Positions 1 to 8,978 of a stretch of DNA of 64,000 nucleotides are shown here, one piece after another. This DNA comes from Herbidospora yilanensis (GTDB lineage: Bacteria > Actinomycetota > Actinomycetes > Streptosporangiales > Streptosporangiaceae). Made by a program: the position numbers and the translations under genes. The stretch lies in assembly GCF_001570565.1 (NCBI RefSeq), contig NZ_BBXE01000016.1, positions 273,505 to 337,504 of the forward strand, read 5' to 3'. Position 1 is the stretch's first letter, and every line of letters begins with the position of its first letter. The notes below the pieces were generated by a model. That model worked only from the letters and a program-made list of their open reading frames with translations. It made no database searches and was not told the DNA's origin.

Positions 1-229
1 GGGGCGCCGGGTTTCCTGTTGGTGCTCTCGACCGTGTTCGGCCTGGTGAATTCGGGTGGCGGAGCCGTACCAGAACGGCTTCGACTCCCGCGCCGAGCGG
101 CGCCTGCGCGGCGCGGGGCGCCGCGGACAGCAGCCGCAGCGCCCACGCGACGAGCAGCAGGCCCAGCACGGCGAGGAACGCGATGCCACCGGGCATCGCG
201 AGCACGCCGAGCAGGGCCTGGACGAACAT
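1..229 (-). CDS. Partial small membrane protein, 3' end outside window
   Basis: An open frame begins with ATG at 229 and runs off the left edge without a stop. The first 35 residues (MFVQALLGVLAMPGGIAFL and on) form one hydrophobic helix, followed by an Ala/Pro/Arg-rich stretch that looks less protein-like, so the true frame beyond about position 60 is uncertain. It lies 3 nt downstream of the small membrane protein at 233-394 on the same strand and may be co-transcribed with it. No family recognised. Confidence 0.35.
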   Translation of the reverse strand, partial: MFVQALLGVLAMPGGIAFLAVLGLLLVAWALRLLSAAPRAAQAPLGAGVEAVLVRLRHPNSPGRTRSRAPTGNPAP

Positions 230-232
230 GTG

Positions 233-394
233 TTACTTCTTGCCCACCAACGTGATCACACCGACCACGACCGCCGCGATCAGCGCGACGACAAGGAGGA
301 ACTTCAGCGTCGCGAAGAGCGCGGGGATGACGAATCCGATCACCAGCCAGATGGCGAGGAAGATCCCCACGACCGCAAGAACAGTACGGGTCAT
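233..394 (-). CDS. Small two-helix membrane protein (53 aa)
   Basis: A 53-residue protein with two hydrophobic segments (about residues 4-25 and 28-49) and the C-terminal tail GKK, so probably an integral membrane peptide. The ATG at 394 is preceded by TAGTTT at 402-407 (minus strand), 7 nt upstream, which fits a leaderless transcript. It is divergent from the response regulator starting at 446, the two start codons being only 51 bp apart. Function unknown; DUF-type small membrane proteins of this kind are common in actinobacteria. Confidence 0.7.
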   Translation of the reverse strand: MTRTVLAVVGIFLAIWLVIGFVIPALFATLKFLLVVALIAAVVVGVITLVGKK

Positions 395-445
395 GGCCAA
401 CAAACTACGCGTTCGGCGATCGCCGTGCGACCTAGTCTTTGGAGC
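395..445. promoter_or_regulatory. Compact divergent promoter pair
   Basis: Two TAnnnT -10 elements face outward: TAGTTT (402-407, minus) for the small membrane protein and TAGTCT (433-438, plus) for the response regulator. Each sits 7 nt before its start codon. The inferred -35 regions of each must overlap the other promoter, so the two genes may be alternately transcribed. Confidence 0.5.
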
Positions 446-1084
446 GTGACCGTCATTCTCGTGGTCGACGACGACCCCGCCGTGGCCGAGGTCGTCGCGC
501 GTTATCTCGAACGCGACGGACACGAGGTCAGGCGTGATCCCGTGGAGCTCACCGGCCCGCCCGACCTGCTCATCCTGGACATGAACCGGCTCGCCGTCGG
601 CCACGAGCTGCGCGCCCGCTGGCCGGTCCCCGTGATCGTCCTCGGCGAGGCCATCGACCTGGTCGACCTCGACGCCGACGCCGACGACTACGTGACCAAG
701 CCCTTCAGCCCCCGCGAACTGGCCCTGCGCGTCGCCGCGGTGCTCCGCAGAGCCCGTGGATCGATCGTCCCGGCCGGAACCGGGGTGCTCCGCGACGCCG
801 ACCTCGTGGTCGACGTCGGAGCCCGCCACGTGCGTCTGGGCGACGCGGAGGTGACCCTGACCGCCCGCGAGTTCGACCTGCTCGTCTACCTGCTGCGCAA
901 CCCCCGCCAGGCGTTCAGCCGCACCGACCTGCTCGACCGCGTCTGGGGCTGGGCCTTCGGCGACTCCTCGACGGTGACCGTGCACGTGCGCCGGCTCAGG
1001 GAGAAGATCGAACGCGACCCGACCGACCCCGGCCGCATCATCACCGTCTGGGGGGTCGGCTACCGCTACGAACCCATGTCGTGA
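446..1084 (+). CDS. OmpR/PhoB-type response regulator with short receiver
   Basis: A 212-residue DNA-binding response regulator. The receiver begins VILVVDDDP, with the likely phospho-acceptor Asp45 in LLILDM and the switch Lys in DDYVTKPFS. The winged-helix output domain occupies about residues 120-212 (EVTLTAREFDLLVYLL, VTVHVRRLREKIE, GVGYRYE). The receiver is about a dozen residues shorter than usual: the loop after the acceptor Asp (normally LPGxDG) and part of helix 4 are missing, and the LTA switch segment reads LGE. No kinase gene is adjacent, so it is an orphan. GTG at 446 is chosen because it starts the receiver exactly and has TAGTCT 7 nt upstream. The 3' end overlaps the convergent gene by 19 bp. 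Confidence 0.88.
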   Translation: MTVILVVDDDPAVAEVVARYLERDGHEVRRDPVELTGPPDLLILDMNRLAVGHELRARWPVPVIVLGEAIDLVDLDADADDYVTKPFSPRELALRVAAVLRRARGSIVPAGTGVLRDADLVVDVGARHVRLGDAEVTLTAREFDLLVYLLRNPRQAFSRTDLLDRVWGWAFGDSSTVTVHVRRLREKIERDPTDPGRIITVWGVGYRYEPMS

Positions 1085-1455
1085 CCGATGGAGAAGGCCT
1101 CCGTGATCGCCCGGAACGTCGGGCACGGCCAGCGCCACATGCAACTCCGGCAGCGCAGGATCGGATGGGCCGTGTCACTCGTGATGCCGCCCGCGTCGCG
1201 CGGCTGGTGGAGATCGATCAACCGCAGCGACAACTCGGAAAAGGCCAGCAGATCGTCGCGCGAGGCTTCCAGGAAGTCGAGGTCGGTCGAGGCGAGCCGG
1301 GTCTTGATCGGTACGAAGCCCTCACGGTTGAGCAGAAACCGCAGAGGTCTGACCGCGTCACGCCATGAACTCGCCTTGTCGGTGCGGATCTGGATGACTT
1401 CCAGCCGCTCACGAAGCCGACGTCTCTGTGGATCTTCAGGAAGTTCCGTGTTCAT
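1066..1455 (-). CDS. Conserved hypothetical protein with CRSC/WPCPT motif
   Basis: A soluble 129-residue protein. The ATG at 1455 is preceded by a strong Shine-Dalgarno GGAGGAG, 8 nt away, which decides the start. The N-terminal half is charged and helical; the C-terminal part has a Cys cluster (RCRSCMWRWPCPTFRAI), a signature shared by small actinobacterial hypothetical proteins and possibly a metal site (inference). It is convergent with the response regulator and overlaps its last 19 bp. No function can be assigned. Confidence 0.75.
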   Translation of the reverse strand: MNTELPEDPQRRRLRERLEVIQIRTDKASSWRDAVRPLRFLLNREGFVPIKTRLASTDLDFLEASRDDLLAFSELSLRLIDLHQPRDAGGITSDTAHPILRCRSCMWRWPCPTFRAITEAFSIGHDMGS

Positions 1456-1619
1456 GAGCGCCGCTCCTCCTTCGGCTCCGGCGGGAGCCGGTTCCATAGC
1501 GTCAAGCTTCGCGCACTCTGCGTTTACATGGGACCGAAATCGGGGACAAAGGGCGGACGACTCTTCGGTAATCCCAGAGGAACGTGACCCAGCGCCCGAC
1601 CGGCGCTAGTGTGCGCGCT

Positions 1620-1967
1620 GTGGAGCTCAAAGTCTCGACTCGATCGCATGCGGGTCACGCTGTGATGGCCGTAATCGGAGAAATCGACCTCTATACCGCG
1701 CCTCGCCTGCAGTCGGAGTTCACCCGAGTGCTCGAAGAGACCGCGCTTGACCGGGTCGTCATCGACATGTCCGGCGTGGAGTTCTGTGACTCCACCGGCA
1801 TGAACGTGCTGCTGTCCGCTCTCAAGCGGCTCAAGGAACGCGGCGGCGTGCTGGAGGTGGCCGCGCCACGTCCGGCGGTCCGCAAGATCCTTCAGGTGAC
1901 CGGTCTCGACTCGGTGTTCACCGTGCACGAGAGCGTGCCCGCGGAGCTGGCCAACCCGACCGGATGA
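1620..1967 (+). CDS. Anti-sigma factor antagonist (STAS domain)
   Basis: A 115-residue single STAS domain protein of the SpoIIAA/BldG/RsbV class. These bind anti-sigma kinases when unphosphorylated and so free a sigma factor. The phospho-acceptor Ser lies in DSTGMNVLL (FCDSTGM), and the core strand VVIDMSGVEF is intact. GTG at 1620 is chosen because TAGTGT (1607-1612) lies 7 nt upstream, giving a leaderless start and the usual family length; an in-frame GTG at 1584 would add 12 unconserved residues. The stop overlaps the next gene's ATG (ATGA at 1964-1967), so the two are translationally coupled. No anti-sigma kinase gene is nearby. Confidence 0.88.
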   Translation: MELKVSTRSHAGHAVMAVIGEIDLYTAPRLQSEFTRVLEETALDRVVIDMSGVEFCDSTGMNVLLSALKRLKERGGVLEVAAPRPAVRKILQVTGLDSVFTVHESVPAELANPTG

Positions 1968-2713
1968 GCAACCTTTCCCCCCGCTCGGACACCGCGGTCG
2001 TCATCCCGGCCAAAGACGAGGGCGACCGCATCGCCTCGACGGTCACCGCCGCTCTCCGCCTGCCCGGCGTCTCGCTCGTCCTCGTGGTCGACGACGGCTC
2101 GTCGGACGAGACGGGACGGGCGGCGCGGGCCGCCGGCGCCCGTGTCGTGCGCCACAGCCGCAACCGGGGCAAGGCCGCGGCCATGGAAAGCGGCGCCGAG
2201 GCCGTGCGGCTGCTCGACGAAGACTGCCACCTGCTCTTCCTCGACGCCGACCTCGGTGAGACGGCCGCCGCGGCGGCCCCCCTGATCGCGCCCGTTCGCG
2301 ACGGCACGGCCGACATGACCATCGCGACCTTCGCCACCCGGGTGAAGCTCGGCGGGCACGGCGTCGTGGTGCGGGTCGCCCGCGACGGCATCAAACGGCT
2401 GACCGGGTTCGACCCGGCACAACCCCTCAACGGACAACGTTGCCTGACCCGCGCGGCCTTCGACGCGGCCCGGCCGCTGGCGGCGGGGTTCGGCGTGGAG
2501 ACCGGGCTGACGATCGACCTCGTCCGGAAGGGGTTCCGGGTGGTCGAGGTCGAGGTGGAGATGGCCCACCGGGCCACCGGCACCGACTGGCGTGCCCAGT
2601 TGCACCGGGCCAAGCAACTGCGAGATGTGTCGCGGGCGCTGGCGGCCCGGGAGCCCACCGTGGTCAAGGCGATGGAGACGATCGAGAACTTCCGGCCACA
2701 GACTCGTCCTTAG
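1964..2713 (+). CDS. Family 2 glycosyltransferase
   Basis: A 249-residue cytosolic GT-A fold transferase. It has the N-terminal nucleotide-sugar motifs AVVIPAKDEGDRI and VVDDGSSDET (residues 41-50) and the metal-binding DxD at FLDAD (94-96). There are no membrane helices, unlike dolichol-phosphate-mannose synthases with anchors. It is coupled to the STAS gene by an ATGA overlap and followed by membrane glycosyltransferases, so a role in making a lipid- or glycerate-linked sugar donor for the envelope is plausible; glucosyl-3-phosphoglycerate synthases are relatives. The acceptor cannot be read from the sequence. Confidence 0.82.
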   Translation: MSNLSPRSDTAVVIPAKDEGDRIASTVTAALRLPGVSLVLVVDDGSSDETGRAARAAGARVVRHSRNRGKAAAMESGAEAVRLLDEDCHLLFLDADLGETAAAAAPLIAPVRDGTADMTIATFATRVKLGGHGVVVRVARDGIKRLTGFDPAQPLNGQRCLTRAAFDAARPLAAGFGVETGLTIDLVRKGFRVVEVEVEMAHRATGTDWRAQLHRAKQLRDVSRALAAREPTVVKAMETIENFRPQTRP

Positions 2714-2959
2714 GGCTTGTTCATGCGGGCTGTGACGGCCTCTGTCCGCGAGATGCGGGGCCGAGTTCGGATCGGGCGATGACGCCGAGGAGGATCAGCG
2801 GGCGCTTGCGCGCCCGAAATTTCGGTGTATCGGCACCTGAATGACCCGCCTGCAGATGGGCGGCCGTCTCGGGCGGCGAGGTTTCCACAGGCCTGGAGTT
2901 GTCCACAGGCTGCCCGTCGGCAGGGTTGACGCACGGGGTGCGCCTCTAGGCTTCTCGGC
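2714..2959. other. Intergenic region with two DnaA-box-like sites
   Basis: No gene seen. It contains GTTTCCACA at 2881-2889 and a perfect actinobacterial DnaA box TTGTCCACA at 2899-2907, in the same orientation 18 bp apart. The promoter of the next gene (TAGGCT, 2947-2952) ends the region. Confidence 0.45.
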
Positions 2960-4336
2960 GTGGAGCGTGTGGCTGCGGGCAGGCTGGCCGTCGGGTGTGT
3001 GGCGGCGGCCCTTGGGCTGACGGTGCTGCTGGCCCTGCTGGGGCCGTCGGCGCTGCAGCCCCGGCTGACCGGAGCCGGGTGGGTGCCCTTCTTCGTCGAC
3101 GCGGGGCTGCCCGGGTGGACGGCCATCGGGCTGGCGGCGGCGGTGGTCGTCGTGGGGACGGCCGGGGTGCTGCTGGGGCTCTACGGCGCTCCTTCGTTGC
3201 GGGTGCTGCGGTGGCTGGGGGTCGCCGCCGTCCTGCTGCTCGCCTTCCTGCCGCCGATCGGGTCGTCCGACCATCTGAACTACGCCGCCTACGGCCGGCT
3301 CGTGACTTTGGGGCATGACCCTTATTCGGTCACGCCCGACCGATTCCCCGCCGACCCCGTGCTCGGGGCGGTCGAGGAGTGGGCCGCCACGCCGAGCGTC
3401 TACGGGCCGGTGACGACCGGTGTGCAGGCGTTCGCCAGTTTCGTCGGCGGCGACTCGGTGCGGCTGACCGTGTTCGTGATGGCGCTCGTCAACGCCGCCG
3501 CCTTCCTCGCCGTCGCGTGGATGCTGGGGTCGCGGGGAGTGGTCCTGTGGACGGCCAATCCGCTGGTCGTCTACCACCTGGTCGCCGGCGTGCACGCCGA
3601 CACGCTCGCCATCGCCTTGGTGGTCGCCGCGCTGGTCACCCGGTTCAAGGGTGTGTTCCTCGGCCTGGGGGTCGCGGCCAAGGTGACCGTCGGGGTGGTC
3701 GCGCTCGGCGTCGCCTGGGAGTCGCGGCGGAACCTGGGCCGCTTGGCGCTGGTGACCGCGACCGCGCTGGCGGTGTCCGGGGTGGCCTACTGGCTCGCGG
3801 GGGCACGCTCGTTCGACCAGGTCTTCAACGCCAGCAAGATGGTCTCGCTCGCCACGCCGTGGAGTGTGGTGAAGGCAGGGCTCCAGACGGCGGTCGGGCC
3901 GGGTTCCTACCAGGTCTGGATTCAGGCCGGCTCGCTGATCCTGTTCGCCGTGCTCGCCGCGTTGCTGCTGCGCGCGCTCGCGCCGCTCGACGCGCCACGG
4001 GTCGCGGTGGCGCTGGCGGTGGCCTGGTTGTTCTCGGCCGCCTACGCGCTGCCCTGGTATGACGGGCTCGCGTTCGCGCTGCTCGCGCTCGTGCCGAGGT
4101 CGTGGCTCGACTACGTCATGGTCGCCCGGATCTCGCTGCTGTCGCTGGCCTACCTGCCCGCGCGGCAGTTCGACCAGCCCACCGGGTCGGAGTGGCTGGT
4201 GGACGTGGTCAGGTCTCAGGTCGTTCCGTGGCTGCTGCTGGGAGTGGTGGTGTTTCTGCTCGTACGACTGCCGCGAGTGTCAGCGGTACGGCCACTGTCA
4301 GTGCCATCGCCGGAATCGCGATCCCCGAGTCGTTGA
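2960..4336 (+). CDS. GT-C mannosyltransferase-like polytopic membrane protein
   Basis: A 458-residue protein with about 11-13 predicted membrane helices. The first extracytoplasmic loop holds an acidic motif, SSDHLNYAAYGR (Asp104), followed by HDPYSVTP, as in polyprenyl-phosphomannose-dependent alpha-(1,6)-mannosyltransferases of the MptA/MptB type. It probably transfers mannose from a polyprenyl phosphate carrier to an envelope glycan. GTG at 2960 follows TAGGCT by 7 nt (leaderless). The last helix and tail (4209-4336) are encoded in DNA that also encodes the C-terminus of the opposite-strand gene. Confidence 0.8.
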   Translation: MERVAAGRLAVGCVAAALGLTVLLALLGPSALQPRLTGAGWVPFFVDAGLPGWTAIGLAAAVVVVGTAGVLLGLYGAPSLRVLRWLGVAAVLLLAFLPPIGSSDHLNYAAYGRLVTLGHDPYSVTPDRFPADPVLGAVEEWAATPSVYGPVTTGVQAFASFVGGDSVRLTVFVMALVNAAAFLAVAWMLGSRGVVLWTANPLVVYHLVAGVHADTLAIALVVAALVTRFKGVFLGLGVAAKVTVGVVALGVAWESRRNLGRLALVTATALAVSGVAYWLAGARSFDQVFNASKMVSLATPWSVVKAGLQTAVGPGSYQVWIQAGSLILFAVLAALLLRALAPLDAPRVAVALAVAWLFSAAYALPWYDGLAFALLALVPRSWLDYVMVARISLLSLAYLPARQFDQPTGSEWLVDVVRSQVVPWLLLGVVVFLLVRLPRVSAVRPLSVPSPESRSPSR

Positions 4337-6299
4337 TCAGGAATCCGACGAACGCCGCCGTCAGCGCGCCGATCAACCCGGCCCGCAACTCCGGGGCCTG
4401 CTCATAGGCCACGCTCAGCGCGGCGACCTTCATCTGGCGCGGCCGGGCCAGCACGAGGAACAGGAACGCCACCGCGACCAGCGAGAGCAGGGTCAGCGGC
4501 CAGTTCCCCAGCGTGCCGAGCATCGCGCCGAGCTTGCGCGCCAGCACCCCGCCGGCCTCGCCGTCGATGACCTGCTGGACGAACGCGCCCAGGTGGGTGC
4601 GCTGCTCGGGTGGACGCGACCAGTCGGCCAGCGCGATGACCGCGATGAACGCGGCGCCCCCCACGGCGATCAGGGCCAGCCGGGTCACCGACACCCGCAG
4701 GCCCGCCAGGAGCAGCAGGAACACCGCGAAACCGAGCACGAACGACGGCACCCCGCCGAAGTCGGCCCCCCACGAGGGCCAGCCGTCGGCGGCGATGGCG
4801 AGCAGGCCGTACAGGAGGCAGAAGGCGAAGGCGAGCGCACGACGGCGGATGAAGTGCGCGGCGGCGGCCAGGAACAGGATCGTGCCGGTCGAGTAGACCG
4901 CGAACGCCATGTTGCCGAAGCCGTAGAACCGGCCTCCGGTGACCGGCTCGTAGCCCGTGACCGCGTTGACCTGCAGATGAGAGCCCGTCATGACGTCGAG
5001 CAGCAGCGCGGCCGACGACACCCCGGCGACGACGCCCAGCGGCCCGAGCACGTCGCGCCGCCACGGCCCGGCGAACGCGACGCCCGCGATGAGGAGGGCG
5101 AAGCCGAGGATCGTGCCGATCAGCGCGGGCATCGGATGCGCGACGCTCCACCACGGCACGAGTTGCGCCAGGAACGTCGAGATCGGCACCGCGCCGCTGA
5201 CGACGCCGACGATCATCATGGCCCGTCCGGCGGCGACGACCTGGCGGCGCATGATCACCGACGCGATGGCGTAGAAGAGGACCTGGATCATGACCAGCGC
5301 GAAGAAGAACGGCTCCCGCACGTCCCTGAGAACCTGGCTGGCGAGATCGTCGTCGGCCAGGGCCCGAGGGTCGGCCGGTTGGCTCGTCGAGGTCCAGGCG
5401 CGGCCCACGACGCCGTCGGGGACGGGCAGGCCGAGGGAGGTCAGGGCGGTCGCGGTCAGGTCGGTGATGGTGACCAGGCCGACCTGACGGGTCGACGACG
5501 CGGTCAGCAGGCCCGTCCCGAACGCGGGCCCACTGGCCATGGCGACGTGCAGATGGGCGCCGGCGCGGGCGTCCGAGACGCCTCCGACCAGGACCGTGGC
5601 CCCTTGAGGGACCTTGGCGAGGATCGCCCCGACGGTCGTGTCGGCGGCGGCGACGGCCTGGTCTCTTCCCCGGTCGCTCATGCCGCCGGCGAGCCAGGCG
5701 TCGGAGATCTCCGGGGCCTCGGTGACGATGAGCTGGTAGCCGCTGGGGTCGAGATCGGCGATGCTCTCGAAGTAACTGGTGGTGTTCCCGGACAGGTCGG
5801 CCGCGGCCAGCAGTGCCCCCGGGCCCACGGCGACGGTCGTGCCGCCCGCGTCCTTGACCGCCTGTCCGAGGCTGCCGATCCGGGCCTGGAACGACGACTG
5901 GCTTTGAAGGTCGACGAGCGCCTGCCAGTCGGGCACGGTGGCGCCCCTGGGCCGGACGGGCGGCTCGCACCCCGGGGAGGCGGCCCGCTGCCCGGCCGAG
6001 ACGGTCAGCCAACCGGCGACGGGGCACGTGATGCCCCGGCCTTCGAGCGGCACCGCGCGGGTCGACAACGAGGCGTCTCCGGCGCTCTCGGCGAGTTTCC
6101 ACAGGTGGGGCGTGCGCGAAGGGCTGAGGTCGGCCCACTCCAGCCCCGGAACACCGATGATCACCACCTGGCCCCGGGGAGCCGCGGACGCGGTTCCCGG
6201 CAGGCAGAAGACTCCGGCCAGGACGGCGATCAGCAGCCCCCAGACGGTCGTGCGGATCCGCGCTCCCCGTGCGGCCTCGGTCGTGGCGGGTCTGTGCAC
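4209..6299 (-). CDS. Membrane-anchored alkaline-phosphatase-fold protein
   Basis: A 696-residue protein: an N-terminal hydrophobic/signal segment (about 18-40), an extracytoplasmic domain of about 300 residues beginning VVIIGVPGLEWADLS (similar to phosphodiesterase/alkaline phosphatase superfamily starts), and about 11 membrane helices in the C-terminal half, including a GGRFYGFGNMAF loop. GTG at 6299 has AAGGAG 7-8 nt upstream. The first catalytic motif lacks the usual DG[L/M]R form, so activity is uncertain. It sits between two membrane glycosyltransferases and is probably part of envelope polysaccharide processing. Its last 43 codons overlap the opposite gene. Confidence 0.8.
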   Translation of the reverse strand: MHRPATTEAARGARIRTTVWGLLIAVLAGVFCLPGTASAAPRGQVVIIGVPGLEWADLSPSRTPHLWKLAESAGDASLSTRAVPLEGRGITCPVAGWLTVSAGQRAASPGCEPPVRPRGATVPDWQALVDLQSQSSFQARIGSLGQAVKDAGGTTVAVGPGALLAAADLSGNTTSYFESIADLDPSGYQLIVTEAPEISDAWLAGGMSDRGRDQAVAAADTTVGAILAKVPQGATVLVGGVSDARAGAHLHVAMASGPAFGTGLLTASSTRQVGLVTITDLTATALTSLGLPVPDGVVGRAWTSTSQPADPRALADDDLASQVLRDVREPFFFALVMIQVLFYAIASVIMRRQVVAAGRAMMIVGVVSGAVPISTFLAQLVPWWSVAHPMPALIGTILGFALLIAGVAFAGPWRRDVLGPLGVVAGVSSAALLLDVMTGSHLQVNAVTGYEPVTGGRFYGFGNMAFAVYSTGTILFLAAAAHFIRRRALAFAFCLLYGLLAIAADGWPSWGADFGGVPSFVLGFAVFLLLLAGLRVSVTRLALIAVGGAAFIAVIALADWSRPPEQRTHLGAFVQQVIDGEAGGVLARKLGAMLGTLGNWPLTLLSLVAVAFLFLVLARPRQMKVAALSVAYEQAPELRAGLIGALTAAFVGFLINDSGIAIPAMALTVAVPLTLAAVVRAETPPLPAAATERPET

Positions 6300-6352
6300 G
6301 GGGTCTCCTTCCCTGCGGTCCGTCGGCGGGCTAAACGGTAGCCTGCCTCGTC

Positions 6353-7510
6353 GTGGGAAGCGTTGCGCGGAGTCGGACGACCTGGTGGCCGCTGGCGGGA
6401 GTGCTGCTGGTGCTGGCCGCGGCCGCGCCGCTCGTGCACTACTGGCTGACCAACCCCGATGACCAGAGGCTCGTCGATCTCGACGTCTACCGGCTCGGCG
6501 GGCAGGCGCTCCTCGACGGGCTTCCCGTCTATGGCGTGGTCACGCCGGCGCCGCAACTGCTTCCGTTCACCTATCCGCCGATTTCGGCCATGCTCGCGGT
6601 GCCGCTCGCGTTGATGCCGTGGCCGGTGTTGCAGTGGGTCTGGACGGCGGCCATCGTCGCGACGCTCGTGGCGGTCGTCTGGGTGGCCTTTCCCGAGCAG
6701 CGGAAATGGCTGCCGCTGGTCACGATCGCATGCCTTTACCTGATGCCGATCCGCGACCAGATCAGGTTCGGTCAGGTCGATCTGTTCCTCGTCGCGTTGT
6801 GCCTGTTCGACGTCGTCGTCAAACGGCCCTGGTGGCCGCGCGGGATTCTCATCGGCATCGCGACGGCGGTGAAGCTCACGCCGGGCGTGTTTCTCATCCT
6901 CCTGCTGCTGGTGGCGTGGCGGAAGCCGTACCGGAATGAGGAAATGAAAACGTTCCTCACGGCATCGGGAACGGCGGCCCTTCTCACGGTCATTCCGTTT
7001 CTCGTGATTCCGCAGGACGCGGTCGACTTCTGGTTCGGGGCGCTGCTCGATTCGGAAAGGCTCGGGGCCAATACGGCGACCACGAATCAGTCGATGCGGG
7101 GCATGCTGCTGCGGCTCTACTGGCCCGACGCGCTGACCACCGTGCTCTGGCTCGCCGCCGTCGCCTTTATCGGGTGGTACGGCTTCCGCGCCGCCCGCCG
7201 CCATTACCTCGGCGGCGACGTTCTCACCGCGACGGCGCTCACCGGGTTGATGGCGGTGCTGCTTTCGCCGGTGGCCTGGATTCACCATCTCGCCTGGATC
7301 GTGGTCGTGCTGGCCGCGCTTCCCGGATTCAGGCGGCGGTCGGCCACCTGGGTCTATTACGTGCTGCCGATCCCATGGTGGGGGGCCTACATCAAGATGT
7401 GGGAGATCCCCGTGTTGTCGCCGGCGCTGGGGAAGATCGTGCAGAACGCCTTCGGGTTGGGAGCGATGGCGCTGGTGTTCGTCCTTGCCCGAAGCCGGGC
7501 GAAATCGTGA
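6353..7510 (+). CDS. GT87 polyprenol-phosphate mannosyltransferase-like protein
   Basis: A 385-residue polytopic protein of the DUF2029/GT87 family (PimE-like alpha-(1,2)-mannosyltransferases). It has the early Asp pair LVDLDVYRLGG (Asp42, Asp44), about 9-10 helices, the family segment IRFGQVDLFLVAL, and IATAVKLTPGVFLI. It is predicted to use a polyprenyl phosphomannose donor on the outer face of the membrane. GTG at 6353 lies 8 nt after TAGCCT (6339-6344), so it is leaderless. It is divergent from the phosphatase-fold gene, with a 53 bp shared promoter region, and is followed by a DUF4446 gene. Confidence 0.82.
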   Translation: MGSVARSRTTWWPLAGVLLVLAAAAPLVHYWLTNPDDQRLVDLDVYRLGGQALLDGLPVYGVVTPAPQLLPFTYPPISAMLAVPLALMPWPVLQWVWTAAIVATLVAVVWVAFPEQRKWLPLVTIACLYLMPIRDQIRFGQVDLFLVALCLFDVVVKRPWWPRGILIGIATAVKLTPGVFLILLLLVAWRKPYRNEEMKTFLTASGTAALLTVIPFLVIPQDAVDFWFGALLDSERLGANTATTNQSMRGMLLRLYWPDALTTVLWLAAVAFIGWYGFRAARRHYLGGDVLTATALTGLMAVLLSPVAWIHHLAWIVVVLAALPGFRRRSATWVYYVLPIPWWGAYIKMWEIPVLSPALGKIVQNAFGLGAMALVFVLARSRAKS

Positions 7511-7532
7511 CCGCGCCATTACGCTCGGTCGC

Positions 7533-7991
7533 GTGCTGGTTACCGCTTTCGTGATCGTCGGGCTGCTCGCCGGGTTCACCGGGGTCGTCATCGGGCTCTA
7601 CTCGCTGCGCAACGCGCGGGCCGCCGTCCAAGACTGTCTCGACGTGCTGGCCAGGCGGGCGGCGGTCGAGGGGGTCGTCGACACCAAGGCGATCCGCGAC
7701 GTCGCCGTGTTCCGCTACGACGCCCTGGAGGAGATGACGGGCCGGTTGTCGTTCTCGGTCGCGCTGATCAACGGGCTGGGCGACGGGATCGTGCTCACGT
7801 CGATCAACGGGCGGACCGAAACCCGCACCTACGTCAGGGCACTAAGGGGAGGCAAGGGGCTCCAGCCCCTCTCTCCCGAAGAGGAGCAGGCCGTGCGGGC
7901 CGCGCGGCTCGGGCTGGGGCCCGAAGTCGAGGCGGCCGACGGTGACCTGCTGCGACCCGCCGGAGGGCTCTGGAGCAACTCCGCCCGCTGA
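7533..7991 (+). CDS. DUF4446 family membrane protein
   Basis: A 152-residue protein with one N-terminal membrane helix (about 2-22) and a cytosolic domain containing FRYDALEEMTGRLSFSVALI and GIVLTSINGRTETRTY, the conserved part of DUF4446. The C-terminal tail is low complexity. Family members are found across actinobacteria and firmicutes, and their function is not established. GTG at 7533 lies 7 nt after TACGCT (7520-7525), which supports this start. It lies 50 bp upstream of pheA on the same strand. Confidence 0.78.
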   Translation: MLVTAFVIVGLLAGFTGVVIGLYSLRNARAAVQDCLDVLARRAAVEGVVDTKAIRDVAVFRYDALEEMTGRLSFSVALINGLGDGIVLTSINGRTETRTYVRALRGGKGLQPLSPEEEQAVRAARLGLGPEVEAADGDLLRPAGGLWSNSAR

Positions 7992-8041
7992 AGTCGTGTA
8001 GTTCCGCATACACCACCCTCGACTGTGGCTAACCTGGTGTT

Positions 8042-8968
8042 ATGTCAAAGCTCGCCTATCTGGGCCCCGAGGGCACCTTCTGTGAAGCCGCCCTTCGTGA
8101 ACTGGCGCCCGAGGCCGAGCGCCTGCCGTGCGCCAACGTCAGGGCCGCGCTCGACGCGGTCCGCAACGGCGAGGCCGAAGGGGCCGTCGTGCCTCTCGAG
8201 AACTCGCTCGAAGGCGGCATCGCCCAGACGCTCGACGAGTTCGCCTGGGGCGAGCCGCTGCTGATCGTCGCCGAACTGCTGCTCCCCGTCGAGTTCTCCC
8301 TGCTCGTCCGGCCGGGCACCGAGATGCGGCAGATCAAGCGCATCTTCACCCACCCCGCCGCGCACACCCAGTGCCGTGAGTTCATCGACCGGGAGATCCC
8401 GGGCGCCGTGGTCGTCCACGCCTCCTCGACCGCCGGCGCGGCCCAGGAGATCGCCAACCCCGAGTCGCCCTACGACGCCGCCATCGGCCCGGCCATCGCG
8501 GGTGAGATCTACGACCTGACCGAGCTGGCCTCCGACATCGGCGACCGCAACGACACCGTGACCCGGTTCGTCCGGGTCGCGCCGCCCGGGGCGCTCCCCG
8601 AGCCGACCGGCGCCGACCGTTCGTCGATGGTCGCTTTCCTGCGCGACGACCACGCGGGCGCGCTGCTGGAGATGCTCTCCGAGTTCTCCGTACGCGGCGT
8701 CAACCTGACCCGCATCGAGTCGCGTCCGACCGGTGACGGGATCGGCAGCTACTTCTTCCACTTCGACTGCGAAGGGCACATCGCCGAGGCGCGGGTCGGA
8801 GAGGCCATCTCGGGGCTCCACCGCATTTCGGGCGATCTACGCTTCCTCGGGAGCTATCCGCGGGCCGACAAGGTGCCGACGCAGATCAAGCGCGGCACGG
8901 CCGACCCCGATTTCGCCGAGGCCGCCGGGTGGCTGGGTCGCATGCGGGCGGGAGCCGTGCAACGGTAG
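8042..8968 (+). CDS. pheA: Prephenate dehydratase
   Basis: A 308-residue monofunctional prephenate dehydratase (prephenate to phenylpyruvate, phenylalanine biosynthesis). The catalytic domain is residues 1-180: it starts [10 protein letters not shown] and carries the TRF triad as DTVTRFVRV. It is followed by the ACT regulatory domain (about 195-275) with [10 protein letters not shown] and the Phe-binding ESRP motif. ATG at 8042 is 6 nt after TAACCT (8030-8035), so probably leaderless. serS follows after 10 bp, an order common in actinobacteria. Confidence 0.95.
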   Translation: MSKLAYLGPEGTFCEAALRELAPEAERLPCANVRAALDAVRNGEAEGAVVPLENSLEGGIAQTLDEFAWGEPLLIVAELLLPVEFSLLVRPGTEMRQIKRIFTHPAAHTQCREFIDREIPGAVVVHASSTAGAAQEIANPESPYDAAIGPAIAGEIYDLTELASDIGDRNDTVTRFVRVAPPGALPEPTGADRSSMVAFLRDDHAGALLEMLSEFSVRGVNLTRIESRPTGDGIGSYFFHFDCEGHIAEARVGEAISGLHRISGDLRFLGSYPRADKVPTQIKRGTADPDFAEAAGWLGRMRAGAVQR

Positions 8969-8978
8969 CGTTTGCTCC

